In this document: positions 41,776 to 51,778 of the stretch, in pieces
Numbering within the stretch: position 1 is the stretch's first letter
How the letters are laid out: each line of letters begins with the position of its first letter
NCBI RefSeq assembly: GCF_049340185.1
Contig: NZ_JBMPPC010000001.1
Span: 62,001 to 126,000, forward strand
Direction: 5' to 3'
Length of the DNA: 64,000 nt
Origin: Undibacterium sp049340185
Lineage (GTDB): Bacteria > Pseudomonadota > Gammaproteobacteria > Burkholderiales > Burkholderiaceae_D
The notes under the pieces: generated by a model
The model's database searches: none
The model's input: only the letters and a program-made list of their open reading frames with translations
What the model was told of the DNA's origin: nothing
Position numbers and translations under genes: made by a program

Positions 41776-41852
41776 TGGGGTGGACGATGGGGCTCGAACC
41801 CACGACAACAGGAATCACAATCCTGGACTCTACCAACTGAGCTACGACCACC
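41776..41852 (-). tRNA. tRNA-His (GTG)
   Basis: A 77-nt cloverleaf with the extra 5' G-1 encoded opposite C73 and an encoded CCA. Anticodon GTG is in the loop TTGTGAT. The acceptor stem GTGGTCG/CGTCCAC has one T-T mismatch at positions 5-68; the remaining six pairs are canonical. D-arm AGCTCAGTTGGTAGAGT and T-arm GTGGGTTCGAGCCCCAT are normal. Confidence 0.95.
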
Positions 41853-42099
41853 ACTGAAGCTTACTGAGATTTATTTTTCAACATTTCTCTGTAAGAAAGC
41901 AAAACATTATACGAGATTTTTACGCCTCTGGCAAACTCTTTGTTTTGAATTCATGCTGCGTAATCGATTTTACTTAAAAAACCAAGTGTTGGCTTCTGCC
42001 TAACTCGCGGACAGCACAAGAGTAAGAAGGTGGCGTGGAGATACTAAGATACAACCATGTCATCTTAATAATTCAATATGTCCTCGCATCTGCCAACTG

Positions 42100-44826
42100 C
42101 TACAACTCAAGGCTTTTAAAAATATTCCGTCCCGCTTTTTTAGCCAGATACAAAGCTTCATCTGCTTTATTTAGCAGATCCTCGCCGCTAGAATGCTGAT
42201 TGCTCGAAATGGCAATACCGATACTCGTCGTAATGATTCTTGCATTGCCATCGATATTAAATGGCGCTGTCATTGCCTGAATGATTTTCGATCCGACGAT
42301 TTCGCTTTCTGCTTGACTGTTTAAACCCTCAAGTACGATGACGAATTCATCACCGGCGAGTCTGCCAACCATATCGGTCTGACGAATACATCCTTTTAAG
42401 CGATAGGCAAATTCTTTCAGAACAATATCTCCTGCATGGTGGCCTAAGGTATCGTTGATCGACTTGAAACGATCCAGATCCAGGAACATGACTGCCATAG
42501 AGCGCTTGCTTCTGGCTGACCGGGCGCTTGCCTCTGCGAGTCTTTCATTGAGCTGATTCCGGTTTGGCAGACCCGTCAGGGTATCGAATCTTGCTAACGC
42601 CAGTAATTGTGTTTCGATTGCCTTCGCATCGGTAATGTCATTGACCAGAGAATTGACGCCGATCACAGTGCCTGTCTCATCGAGTTGTGGTGCGTAAGTT
42701 GCTCGGTAATGGTTGAACGCGCCGGCGATACTCACCTGCAATTCAAATTCAGTTTTTTCACCGGCCAGTGCAATATGAAAATGTTCTCTGTGTAATTGTT
42801 GAACGGACTCACTGAGTAGTGACAATACAGAACGTCCGCGGATTTCTGCGAGGGGGAGATTAAACCAGGATTCATAAGGACGATTGACAAACTGGAAGCG
42901 GTCTTCCTTATCAATAAAGCTCACGAATGCGGGAATGTTATCTGCGATCGCGCGCAATAATCCCTCATTGGATTGCAATCTTAATTCCGCTTCTTTACGG
43001 TCGGTTACATCAATCGCCATTGTATAGAAGCCCACAGTTGATCCGTCCAGGTTGACGTCGGGAACATATTCATACTGCAAATATTTAGAGACACCACGCT
43101 CCGTAGTAAACCGCTCGAAAGAGACTGCCTCACCGTTGAGTGCCTGCTGAATTTTTTCTTTTAACGCCAGATAATTTTGCTCACCAAACACGTCCTTCAT
43201 GGTCTGGCCTATCATCGCATCTGGATCTATTCCCGGAATTAATCGATAGAAGCGATTGCAGAATTGGTAGCGTTCATCTGCATCAATATAACCAATCAGT
43301 GCGGGAATGTTGTCGGTAATGGTTCTGATTCGTTTTTCGCTTGAAGTCAATTCTGTCTGCACGCGTTTAAACTCAGTGATGTCTTCTACCAGTACGAAAA
43401 AACCATCGACCATACCACCTTGATTGATGTCTGGTACGTAGGTAACTCTATCCCACTCAATATTGCCGTTTCTTTGTGCCTGCCGTTCAAATCGTGTCCA
43501 TTCTCCGTTAAGGACCTGATTGATGAAGGGTTTGTTTTGCTGATAAAAAGCTTGGGGCATTACTTCTTTGACGGTTTTTCCTATGGTTTCTTTCGCGGAT
43601 ATGCCAAACAGTTTTTCAACTTGTTTGTTCACAAAGGTATATTTTTCGTTGTAGTCGATATAGCCGATGAAGGCAGACATATTGTCGGCGATTAAGCGTA
43701 GTTTGTTCTCACTCGCAGTCAACGCAGATTCTGCCGATAGGCGCTTCATCATGGCGTCATCAAACGCTTTAGCAAGTTCGCCTATCTCATCCTTGGGATA
43801 TTTTTTTTGTGGCAAAGTCAGATCAAAGCTTGCTTCTGCATTCAGGACTTTGTTGCGTAATTTTTGCAGCGGTGCTAATTGTCGGTACATGAACCACCAG
43901 GCGAGTGGTAGTAGTAGCAGCAATAAGGCAATACTGACCAGCATAGCATTGCTTTTTACCTCAGCAACTGGGCTAAATGCTTCATTTGAAGGATACACGG
44001 CTGCCACAATCCAATCGACAGACTTCAAGCGCTTAAAAGAAAATATAGCGTCCTTGCCATCTCGGGTGGTCGAACTCATCGTACCTTCAAATCCGCCTAA
44101 GGCCATATCTAATGACTTGCTTTGACCAGGAACATCGGCTGTATTTTTTAATATACGAGACTGATCGGGATGAGTGACAAAAACGCCTTTGGATGTCACT
44201 AAATAAAAATAGCCGGCAGCACCAATTTTTGCATTCGCAAAGTCGGCTAAAAAACTATCTTGCGTTAATTCTATGGTGCCTAATAAGACCAGAATCATAT
44301 GCCCCCTGATATCAAAAACGGGAACACAGATCACGACAATCGGACGTCCTGATACGCCACTTTTTAAAGGAGGTGAAACAACGACTTTGCTTTGTGTAAT
44401 CGCTTTCTGAAAATAATCCCGGCTTGAAATATTCAGCTTTCCTATGGACTCAGGGCTATCGAGATTTGCAAGGAGTTGACCATGAAGATCAAAAATAATG
44501 AGATTATCAAAGATGCCGTCAAGGCTATGGTGGCGCTCTAAAAATTTTTGCAATCCATTATTATCGGTGATTGTAGAGCCAAGATCGCTGGCCAAAAGAA
44601 TCAGTGTTTTTTTTCTTAATTCGATTTTTTGATCGATCTCATCGGCGGTATTTTCGATCAGGCTAGACTGCCGGATTTCGATGACCTTTTCTAAGGTCTT
44701 TTGAAATACTGATATGGAGAACGCTGTAAGCAGGATAAATGCGAAGGCAAAGAATGCGGCAACAGCGAGCGCCAGTCGAGTTTTTACGCTCATATTCCGT
44801 ACTTTAATTCTAGGTATCGACGCCAT
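42100..44826 (-). CDS. membrane diguanylate cyclase: dCache-HAMP-PAS-PAS-PAS-GGDEF
   Basis: A 908-aa inner-membrane c-di-GMP synthase. TM1 about 18-40, a periplasmic double-Cache sensor (about 45-280, with YFQKAITQSKVVVSPPLKSG), TM2 about 298-320, a HAMP-like linker, three PAS domains (each beginning with LRLIADN, IRTITDN or LRAIADN and sharing a xxPAFIGYID/VSFID pattern), and a GGDEF domain from about 745. The active motif is AGDEF (824-828), a functional variant, and the inhibitory I-site RxxD is R815-D818, five residues before it. No EAL domain. The repeated PAS units look internally duplicated. It stands alone, after tRNA-His. Confidence 0.93.
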   Translation of the reverse strand: MASIPRIKVRNMSVKTRLALAVAAFFAFAFILLTAFSISVFQKTLEKVIEIRQSSLIENTADEIDQKIELRKKTLILLASDLGSTITDNNGLQKFLERHHSLDGIFDNLIIFDLHGQLLANLDSPESIGKLNISSRDYFQKAITQSKVVVSPPLKSGVSGRPIVVICVPVFDIRGHMILVLLGTIELTQDSFLADFANAKIGAAGYFYLVTSKGVFVTHPDQSRILKNTADVPGQSKSLDMALGGFEGTMSSTTRDGKDAIFSFKRLKSVDWIVAAVYPSNEAFSPVAEVKSNAMLVSIALLLLLLPLAWWFMYRQLAPLQKLRNKVLNAEASFDLTLPQKKYPKDEIGELAKAFDDAMMKRLSAESALTASENKLRLIADNMSAFIGYIDYNEKYTFVNKQVEKLFGISAKETIGKTVKEVMPQAFYQQNKPFINQVLNGEWTRFERQAQRNGNIEWDRVTYVPDINQGGMVDGFFVLVEDITEFKRVQTELTSSEKRIRTITDNIPALIGYIDADERYQFCNRFYRLIPGIDPDAMIGQTMKDVFGEQNYLALKEKIQQALNGEAVSFERFTTERGVSKYLQYEYVPDVNLDGSTVGFYTMAIDVTDRKEAELRLQSNEGLLRAIADNIPAFVSFIDKEDRFQFVNRPYESWFNLPLAEIRGRSVLSLLSESVQQLHREHFHIALAGEKTEFELQVSIAGAFNHYRATYAPQLDETGTVIGVNSLVNDITDAKAIETQLLALARFDTLTGLPNRNQLNERLAEASARSARSKRSMAVMFLDLDRFKSINDTLGHHAGDIVLKEFAYRLKGCIRQTDMVGRLAGDEFVIVLEGLNSQAESEIVGSKIIQAMTAPFNIDGNARIITTSIGIAISSNQHSSGEDLLNKADEALYLAKKAGRNIFKSLEL

Positions 44827-45105
44827 AGGGATATTTCACTTATGAGTTGTCATCTTGATTATCTTAACATTCGTTGCCTTAATAAAAGCTTAGATTTGAT
44901 TTGCGTACTAAAAAAGGTGAAAAATAGATAACTAGCGGAATTTATCAGCAGACCTAATGTCCAAAGCCTTTAAACTAAAATCTATGTTAACGAGCTGGCT
45001 GTACCATCAGGCCGGATGATCAGTGACAGAGATTTGGTATGAATAAAAATACGTCTGATCCATGTAAAAGCGATATTCCTATAATTATTTCTAACAACAC
45101 TATTT

Positions 45106-46362
45106 ATGATTTATTCCCGTTTTTCTGTAGTAACCAGCATATTCTTCACTTTATTTCTGTCGGGCTGCAGCCAGATGCCTGCCAAGTCGCCGGTTGATCA
45201 GCAGACAGATGCATCAGATTACCATCCGGTTATTCTTGTTTCGATTGACGGCTTCAGGCCCGATTATCTGAATCGTGGTGTCACACCAAATCTGAATAAG
45301 TTAATCGCCAACGGCGTAAGTGCAGAGTCAATGCGACCGTCGTTTCCTTCAATTACTTTCCCGAATCACTACACCTTAGTTACCGGGCTGCGACCGGATC
45401 ATCACGGTATCGTTGGTAATACGATGGAAGATCCGCAAATTCCAGGCGTGCGCTTTACACTCAGTAATCGTGATGCAGTCACTGATCACCGCTGGTGGGA
45501 CCAGGCAGAGCCTGTTTGGGTGACGGTAGAAAAAAAAGGCATTAAGACCGGCATCATGTTTTGGCCGGGATCTGAGGCGGCAATTCATGGTGTATTGCCG
45601 ACGGATTTTCGACGGTTTGATGGCAAGATTGCGCCGGCTGGTCGCGTTGACACGATGCTGACGTGGTTGGATAAGCCGGTTGGTGATCGGCCAGGATTTT
45701 TGACGGTGTATTTTGATGATGTCGATCATGCAGGACATGAATTTGGCCCCGACACTGCTCAGGTAACCAGCGATGTCGCACGCGTAGATCAGGCCATCGG
45801 CCAGCTAGTCGATGGACTTCGCGCACGTCATATTGACGCCAATGTTGTGATTGTCTCTGATCACGGTATGGCTGCTACGAGCGCGGATAGGATTGTTCGC
45901 TTAAATGAATTAGCAGATCCCGTTAACTATCGTGTGATTACCTCAGGTACTTATGCCGGCATTGATGTCAACTCTGGGCAGGAAGAGCTTGTAGCTAATG
46001 CCTTGCTGAAGAAACATGAGCACATGCAGTGCTGGAAAAAAGAAGCGATTCCTGAACGTTTTCATTATGGAGAAAATGCCCGGGTGCCGCGATTTGTTTG
46101 TTTGGCCGATGTAGGCTGGCTGGTGGAGCTGGGTGACAAAAACGGTAAAACGACGGTCAGCGGTTCGCACGGATACGATAATCTGGCACCTGAAATGCAG
46201 GCATTATTTATCGCTACCGGACCAGCTTTTAAGAAGGCAACGATATTGCCTGCATTTGATAATGTTGATGTTTATCCTTTGCTGATGACGTTGCTAAACG
46301 TCCCGGCATTGCCTTCGGACGGCTCTATGGTAACTGTACGACAGTCATTGAGAGCGCAATAA
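45106..46362 (+). CDS. nucleotide pyrophosphatase/phosphodiesterase (alkaline-phosphatase superfamily)
   Basis: A 418-aa exported protein with a lipoprotein signal (lipobox LSGC, Cys about residue 21). It is of the ENPP type: metal ligand Asp in VSIDGFRPDYL, catalytic Thr in SFPSITFPNHYTLVTGLRPD, then FDDVDHAGHEFGPD, IVSDHGM and HGYDNLAPEM, which supply the two-zinc ligands. It hydrolyses phosphodiester or pyrophosphate bonds of nucleotides or similar compounds outside the cytoplasm. Together with the TonB receptor and glycerophosphodiesterase downstream it suggests organophosphate scavenging. A 263-bp gap separates it from the receptor gene, where a possible Pho box lies. Confidence 0.9.
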   Translation: MIYSRFSVVTSIFFTLFLSGCSQMPAKSPVDQQTDASDYHPVILVSIDGFRPDYLNRGVTPNLNKLIANGVSAESMRPSFPSITFPNHYTLVTGLRPDHHGIVGNTMEDPQIPGVRFTLSNRDAVTDHRWWDQAEPVWVTVEKKGIKTGIMFWPGSEAAIHGVLPTDFRRFDGKIAPAGRVDTMLTWLDKPVGDRPGFLTVYFDDVDHAGHEFGPDTAQVTSDVARVDQAIGQLVDGLRARHIDANVVIVSDHGMAATSADRIVRLNELADPVNYRVITSGTYAGIDVNSGQEELVANALLKKHEHMQCWKKEAIPERFHYGENARVPRFVCLADVGWLVELGDKNGKTTVSGSHGYDNLAPEMQALFIATGPAFKKATILPAFDNVDVYPLLMTLLNVPALPSDGSMVTVRQSLRAQ

Positions 46363-46492
46363 GTCATTCCTTTATCGGCGCCGTTTACTCTGCGCTGATC
46401 GCTTCTCTCTTTTATTCTCATGTTGGTTGAATGATTTAAAAACGGTTGATGTGATGTGTTGTGCTGTGTTGTGAATTTGTGTTTTTTTGGGG

Positions 46493-46514
46493 TGGTCATT
46501 TCGTCGTCATAAAT
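46493..46514 (+). promoter_or_regulatory. possible PhoB box upstream of the TonB receptor
   Basis: Two 11-bp units in tandem, TGGTCATTTCG and TCGTCATAAAT, each with GTCAT at the same place. The second matches the Pho-box unit CTGTCATAAAT at 9 of 11 positions, the first only at 5. It lies 112 bp before the TonB receptor ATG. Weak, but it fits the phosphate-ester context. Confidence 0.35.
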
Positions 46515-46625
46515 AGTGATTAAGCTTCGACGGCTTTGATGGTGTTTCATCATCCCATTGATCACTAAATATCACTACGCATCACTAACTATTACTAGTT
46601 ACCGCTAGTTCATCACGAGAACCTC

Positions 46626-49022
46626 ATGAGACCAGTTCATTTTAAGAAAAAATCACTTCCATACTCAGCACCTGCCTTGGCGATTGCATCGACCGCTTGT
46701 CTGTTTGTTTTTGTACAACCTGTCTTTGCACAGACAGTTGCGACGATCTCCGATACCAATAAAAATGAAAAAGCAGATGGTGCGATTGCGACGGTCGAAA
46801 TTTCGTCTCAAACTACCCGTTCTGCTGTTTCATTACGCGGTAGTGAAATACAAAAAATCCTGCCAGGGATTAATCCCGTTAAATCCTTGCAGACTCTGCC
46901 TGGCGTGACCTTTGCCACGGCAGATCCATGGGGGAATAACGAACAAAATCTCTCCTTGTTTGTCCATGGTTTCAATGGTCAGCAACTCGGTTACACGATG
47001 GATGGCGTGCCGCTCGGTGATCAGCAATACGGCAACTACAATGGATTATCGCCACAACGTGCCGTGATCAGTGAGAATGTCAGAAATGTGATCTTGTCCT
47101 CCGGAGCGGGTAATCTCGCCACTCCGTCTACCAGCAATCTGGGTGGTACGATTGAAGTATTCAGCAGCGACCCTTTAGCAAAACAAAAGACGACTCTCGA
47201 ACAGACTTTAGGTAGTTATAGCACCTCACGTACTTATGCACGTTTCGATACCGGTACTTTTGGCGAGGGTAATGCGGCTTATATTTCTATCATGCGCCAA
47301 GATGCGCGCGCCTGGGATTTTGATGGCAAGCAAGGTGGAAAACAACTCAATGCAAAATTCGTAAGTGCCAAGCCTTCCGGCAAGCTCATACTGTATTTCA
47401 ACTATAACGACAAAATAGAACCAAATGAGGACAGCACGGTTCATGTGACTGGCGAGACGAGTGCACCATATACTCGACCATTTCTCTATCCGAATTTTCC
47501 TGCCGCCTTGACTTATCTGTCGCCAACAGGCGCAACGCCAGCCGCTGACGGTTCGAATTATCACAACTACTATAGTGATGCGCAGCGTAAGGATATATTG
47601 ACCTATGCTAAATATGATCTGAACCTGAACGAATCAACTGTCTGGTCGAATCAGGTGTATTTTCACCGTGATGATGGTGTCGGCGTGGTTGCCGGACCAA
47701 TAGGTGCGGCGGGTTTGCCAGCGTTGTTTAGTATTTATTTTCCTAACCAGGATTTGAAAAAAGTGTTTGGCAATTCGGGGTATGCCACCCGCACCACTGA
47801 ATATGATATTCATCGTTCTGGCCTGATCTCTAATTTGCGTACTGAGTTTGGTAATCATCAGATCGAATTTGGTGGCTGGTGGGAGCACAACGAATCCTCT
47901 GCCTATCGTCGCTGGTATCCGCTGGATGTGAATAACCCTAGCTCCCCTTACGACCGTCCAAGTAATCCTTTGATTACTCAGTACGGTAGCGAGATTCGTA
48001 ATAACGTCATCCAGTTACACCTGCAAGATGAGTGGCGTGTACGTCCGGATATGGTGTTGCAAGCAGGTTTTAAGTCGAGTTTGCAGTATGCAAAAGGAGA
48101 TTTTCCGGTACAGCCTAAGGCAGGTGCAATCTCTGGCGGCTCTCTCGCTTTGCCCGTCGGTGAGATTGATACCAAAAAATGGTTCTTGCCTCAGGTCGGC
48201 ATGCTTTGGGATCTGAGCGCGCGTGATCAGTTATTCATCAATGTCCAAAAGAATATGCGTCAGTTCGTGACTTATGGCGGTGGCGGTGCGTCTCCGTGGA
48301 GTCTGGCGAGCCAGTCGGCGTTTGATTTGTTCAAAAATACGGCACAGCCAGAAACCTCACTGACTTATGAGGCGGGTCTGCGTAGCAAGCGCAATCTGGA
48401 TATGGGACCGTTGAATAAAATTGATGGTCAGGTGACGGTATATCACGTAGATTTCAGCAATCGCTTATTGCAAATCAGTCCTACGCCGGTGATCTCATCC
48501 ATCATTGGTGGCAATCCTATTCTCGCCAACGTCGGCAGCGTCACGACCGATGGCATTGATCTGGCAGGTACTTTGCATTTCGGTCGAAACTTTAGTTTCT
48601 ACAATGCTTTATCCTACAATCGTTCGGTCTATGCAGACGATTACAGCAATGGCAAAACGCTGGTGCCGACCTCGGGTAAAAAAGTTCCGGGTAGTCCGGA
48701 GTGGATGAATAAGTTCGTGGCATCCGCAACATTTGGTGAGATTGAGGCGCAATTGATTGGCGATTATGTCGGTAAGCGTTATGCAACCTATACCAACGAT
48801 TTGGCCGTCGACAGTTATTTCATGTTGAATCTCGGTATCAATGCGAAGTTACCGATGGTGCAAAATACTTTCATTAAAAATGCCAGAGTACGTCTGAACA
48901 TCACAAACCTGAATCAGGTCAAAGGAGATTCGGTGGTCGTCGTCGGCGCTGCGAACGGGACTTACAACACATTTCCAATTGCACCACGTCAGTATTTTGT
49001 GACATTTGGTGCTGATTTTTAA
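46626..49022 (+). CDS. TonB-dependent outer-membrane receptor
   Basis: A 798-aa protein with a signal peptide (cut about VFA-Q37), a plug domain (about 60-180, with SEIQKILPGINPVKSLQTLP, SLFVHGFNGQQLGYTMDGVP and NVILSSGAGN), and a 22-strand-type beta barrel ending in the outer-membrane signature YFVTFGADF. The substrate is not readable from sequence. Transcription continues into the glycerophosphodiester phosphodiesterase gene after 12 bp, so they form an operon, and the phosphodiesterase gene upstream is co-directional. The natural reading is import of a phosphorylated organic compound. Confidence 0.92.
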   Translation: MRPVHFKKKSLPYSAPALAIASTACLFVFVQPVFAQTVATISDTNKNEKADGAIATVEISSQTTRSAVSLRGSEIQKILPGINPVKSLQTLPGVTFATADPWGNNEQNLSLFVHGFNGQQLGYTMDGVPLGDQQYGNYNGLSPQRAVISENVRNVILSSGAGNLATPSTSNLGGTIEVFSSDPLAKQKTTLEQTLGSYSTSRTYARFDTGTFGEGNAAYISIMRQDARAWDFDGKQGGKQLNAKFVSAKPSGKLILYFNYNDKIEPNEDSTVHVTGETSAPYTRPFLYPNFPAALTYLSPTGATPAADGSNYHNYYSDAQRKDILTYAKYDLNLNESTVWSNQVYFHRDDGVGVVAGPIGAAGLPALFSIYFPNQDLKKVFGNSGYATRTTEYDIHRSGLISNLRTEFGNHQIEFGGWWEHNESSAYRRWYPLDVNNPSSPYDRPSNPLITQYGSEIRNNVIQLHLQDEWRVRPDMVLQAGFKSSLQYAKGDFPVQPKAGAISGGSLALPVGEIDTKKWFLPQVGMLWDLSARDQLFINVQKNMRQFVTYGGGGASPWSLASQSAFDLFKNTAQPETSLTYEAGLRSKRNLDMGPLNKIDGQVTVYHVDFSNRLLQISPTPVISSIIGGNPILANVGSVTTDGIDLAGTLHFGRNFSFYNALSYNRSVYADDYSNGKTLVPTSGKKVPGSPEWMNKFVASATFGEIEAQLIGDYVGKRYATYTNDLAVDSYFMLNLGINAKLPMVQNTFIKNARVRLNITNLNQVKGDSVVVVGAANGTYNTFPIAPRQYFVTFGADF

Positions 49023-49034
49023 AGGACAACAGAG

Positions 49035-50150
49035 ATGATCAATAGCCGCCGTTCTTTTTTGAAAACTGCCGTGGTGAGCGGCGGTATGTTATCTCTTGAT
49101 GCAACAGGTTTCGCTTCTCAGGCACTGGCTTCTTCTGCACGCAAAGTCGAGTTGTTTGCACATCGCGGCGCTTCCGCGCTACGGCCTGAGCACACTCTGG
49201 CCGCCTACGCTAGAGCGATTGCTGACGGTGCTGATTATATTGAGCCGGATCTGGTCAGCACTCGAGATGGTGTACTGGTTGCGCGGCATGAGGCGATACT
49301 GGATGAGACTACTGACGTTTCTCAACGGCCTGAATTCGCTGCCAAACGCACGACCAAGACCATTGATGGCCGTACGCATACGGGGTGGTTTTGCGACGAT
49401 TTCACTCTGAGTGAATTGAAGTCACTTCGCGCGGTTGAGCGCTTGCCGAAAGTGCGTCCACAAAATACCTTTTATGACGGTATGTTTCAGATTTTGACCT
49501 GGGATGAGATCATTGATTTCGCCGCAGCCGAATCCGCAACGGTTGGTCGCCTGATCGGGCTAGTTCCTGAGCTAAAGCATTCTACTTATTTCGCAAAGGC
49601 GGGCTTGCCGCTGGAAGATCGTTTTTTGAAAAGTCTGACTGAGCATGAATATACCAAACGCTGTCCGTTGGAAATTCAATCCTTCGAAGTAGCAAATTTG
49701 AAGTACATCCGCAGTGTCATCGGTAAGAAAGACAATATCCGTTTAATGCAGCTGGTCGCGGAAGGGAATATTCGTCCGGCTGATGTGGTTGCCGCTGGTG
49801 ATGATTTGAGCTTTGGCGCTATGTCATCAAAGGTGGGATTGCGTGACATCGCCCGTTACGCGGACGTGGTCGCACCGCCGACACGGGCTTTGATTCCTTT
49901 GCTGGCCGATGGCAAGTTAGGCAAGCCAACAGCCTTGATTAGTGATGCACATGACGCCGGCTTACTGGTGCATACATGGACTTTCCGCCCGGAGAATCGT
50001 TTTCTTGCAGCGGACTTCAGAGATGGTAATGGCGAAAACGCGCGCAATGAAATGGGTTCCATCGCTGAGATACGACGTTATATCGATGCAGGTATAGACG
50101 GGTTTTTCTCGGATGATTCCGCGATTGGACGTAAGGCAATCAATGCTTGA
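49035..50150 (+). CDS. Tat-exported glycerophosphodiester phosphodiesterase
   Basis: A 371-aa enzyme hydrolysing glycerophosphodiesters to glycerol-3-phosphate and an alcohol. A twin-arginine signal (SRRSFLKTA) at the N-terminus is followed by the GDPD TIM barrel: FAHRGASALRPEHTLAAYAR (about 40-59), ADYIEPDLVSTRDGVLVARH with the E, D and H metal/catalytic residues, and VPELKH further on. The C-terminus has WTFRPENRFL and GIDGFFSDDSAIG. The Tat signal suggests folding with a bound metal before export. Its ATG follows AAAGGACAACAGAG, 12 bp after the TonB receptor stop. Confidence 0.93.
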   Translation: MINSRRSFLKTAVVSGGMLSLDATGFASQALASSARKVELFAHRGASALRPEHTLAAYARAIADGADYIEPDLVSTRDGVLVARHEAILDETTDVSQRPEFAAKRTTKTIDGRTHTGWFCDDFTLSELKSLRAVERLPKVRPQNTFYDGMFQILTWDEIIDFAAAESATVGRLIGLVPELKHSTYFAKAGLPLEDRFLKSLTEHEYTKRCPLEIQSFEVANLKYIRSVIGKKDNIRLMQLVAEGNIRPADVVAAGDDLSFGAMSSKVGLRDIARYADVVAPPTRALIPLLADGKLGKPTALISDAHDAGLLVHTWTFRPENRFLAADFRDGNGENARNEMGSIAEIRRYIDAGIDGFFSDDSAIGRKAINA

Positions 50151-50297
50151 TCATTTGAATAAGCTGGCTGGATACAGAGCAGATCATCACGAATTTGTAC
50201 GGATCTAATTAATACTGAATAAGGCTAATTAATTTTAGTTAATACTAGTAGTGCTAGTTAGCGCTAATAGTCAGCTTGGCTAATTGTGAGTTTTAAT

Positions 50298-50330
50298 AAA
50301 AAACCGCACTGAAAACAGTGCGGTTTTTTT
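50298..50330. terminator. bidirectional intrinsic terminator
   Basis: Perfect stem AAAAAACCGCACTG/CAGTGCGGTTTTTT with an AAAA loop, between the glycerophosphodiesterase (plus) and alpha/beta hydrolase (minus). The preceding 50165-50290 is A/T-rich with repeated CTAATTA/TAGTTA words and no gene. Confidence 0.9.
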
Positions 50331-50352
50331 ATGAAAATCAGTTTGTTATCGG

Positions 50353-51678
50353 TTAGGGCTGGCGCTGTTCTAGCTTGAGGCCGACAGCGGTGCGCGCTGG
50401 GAAACCTTTCCAGTAAGTGTGATCACTCTTGAGACCGCCATTCGGGTCGACTGACCATTTACCTTCTTTCGCATTCTCGATCAAGTTCAGATATGGATCC
50501 ATCGTCGCGTCGTTTTTAAGAAACTTCCCCAAGAATGCTGTGACAAAATGCTGCGCAATATTATTCATCCGCGTGCTGTCCCAAACGGCGTCAATGTAAT
50601 GTTCTGCCGGTAGCCGCTTCATTGCGGACGAGGGCAACCATGCCTCTCTGGGGGCTGGAATAGGTGCGCCAGCATTGTGGTTGGCGTTCTCGTAGGTCAA
50701 TAAGAATCGCGGCGCATTTACGCTTGTTTCAAAAATATTTCTTACCCCAGGTGAGTAACCGGAGACATCATCGGCGCTACCAGCGATAAAGAATACGGGA
50801 GTCTTGATTCCTGCCAGGCCGGACGCATCCCACGCACCATAATTCCATCCCCAGGGGGCAAAAGCAACTGCCGCTTTGATCCGTTTATCCAGCGACGCGA
50901 GATAATCTGGATTCCCTGATTGTCTGATCGCCAAAGCACCATTCGGTACACTTGACGGTGCTTTCACACTCTTTTCAGTGAAGCCGCCACCAATTGTATT
51001 CACGACGCCATAAGCCCCCATGGAATAACCAATCAAACCAGTCATCTCGGTATTGATCAGCCCCTTTAGATTGCCGCCTGCAGCGCTGGTGTTCAAACGT
51101 GCCATCTCGTTGAGCACGAAGAGCTGGTCCAGCGGACGGTTCAGCAAGGTGCTGGCAAACGCTGCCTGGTCGTTATAGGTGCTGTCGGTATGATCGATTG
51201 CGACCACGATATACGCTTTGCTGGCTAGATTTTCCGCTAGATGGCTGAGTAAAAAACGATTGCCCGGATATCCGTGCGAGACAATCAGCAGCGGGTAGGG
51301 GCCGTGCAAGGCATCGGGTTTGGCATCACGTACTGCTTTGCCATATAAAGTAATCGGCGTTTTTCCATCGCGGAGATACGTTGAACTTTGTCCAGCGCTA
51401 GCCTGACCTTCGGGGAGGGTGGCGGGATACCAGATTTCAACGGTAAGTGGCCTGTCATACACCGGCGTTGCTTCTCCGGTCTTGGATTTGAGAATATCAA
51501 GTTGCTGGGTATGAACGAGCTGTACCGTCTTCACGCCAACGGCAAGCTTGCCGTATTGCGCTAGCTCCGGTGCATCAGGACGTATCGTGTCGATATGATT
51601 GTCCTGGGCAGACGCAAATTTTGCGATTGCCAGACTATGACAGATGAGCAGACAAATAGAGAAAAACCTTTTTTTCAT
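50353..51678 (-). CDS. exported alpha/beta hydrolase (dienelactone hydrolase/PAF-acetylhydrolase-like)
   Basis: A 441-aa protein with a Sec signal peptide (cut about ASA-Q25). The alpha/beta-hydrolase fold is seen from the oxyanion segment YPLLIVSHGYPGNRFLLSHL (about 127-146) and VVAIDHTDSTYND, the nucleophile elbow GYSMGA, TPVFFIAGSADD (the Asp strand) and a C-terminal HNAGAPIPAP His. All triad elements are present. The closest recognised relatives are large exported hydrolases near dienelactone hydrolase and PAF-acetylhydrolase. Substrate unknown. It is divergent from hemN across a 387-bp gap. Confidence 0.85.
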   Translation of the reverse strand: MKKRFFSICLLICHSLAIAKFASAQDNHIDTIRPDAPELAQYGKLAVGVKTVQLVHTQQLDILKSKTGEATPVYDRPLTVEIWYPATLPEGQASAGQSSTYLRDGKTPITLYGKAVRDAKPDALHGPYPLLIVSHGYPGNRFLLSHLAENLASKAYIVVAIDHTDSTYNDQAAFASTLLNRPLDQLFVLNEMARLNTSAAGGNLKGLINTEMTGLIGYSMGAYGVVNTIGGGFTEKSVKAPSSVPNGALAIRQSGNPDYLASLDKRIKAAVAFAPWGWNYGAWDASGLAGIKTPVFFIAGSADDVSGYSPGVRNIFETSVNAPRFLLTYENANHNAGAPIPAPREAWLPSSAMKRLPAEHYIDAVWDSTRMNNIAQHFVTAFLGKFLKNDATMDPYLNLIENAKEGKWSVDPNGGLKSDHTYWKGFPARTAVGLKLEQRQP

Positions 51679-51778
51679 AACACTCCTTGATCGTTTCCAT
51701 GTTTAAAAAATAATCATGCACCATAGGATATCAGTATTGAGAGCGATGTCAGTACATCCATTTTATGCGGCTTCGTTT

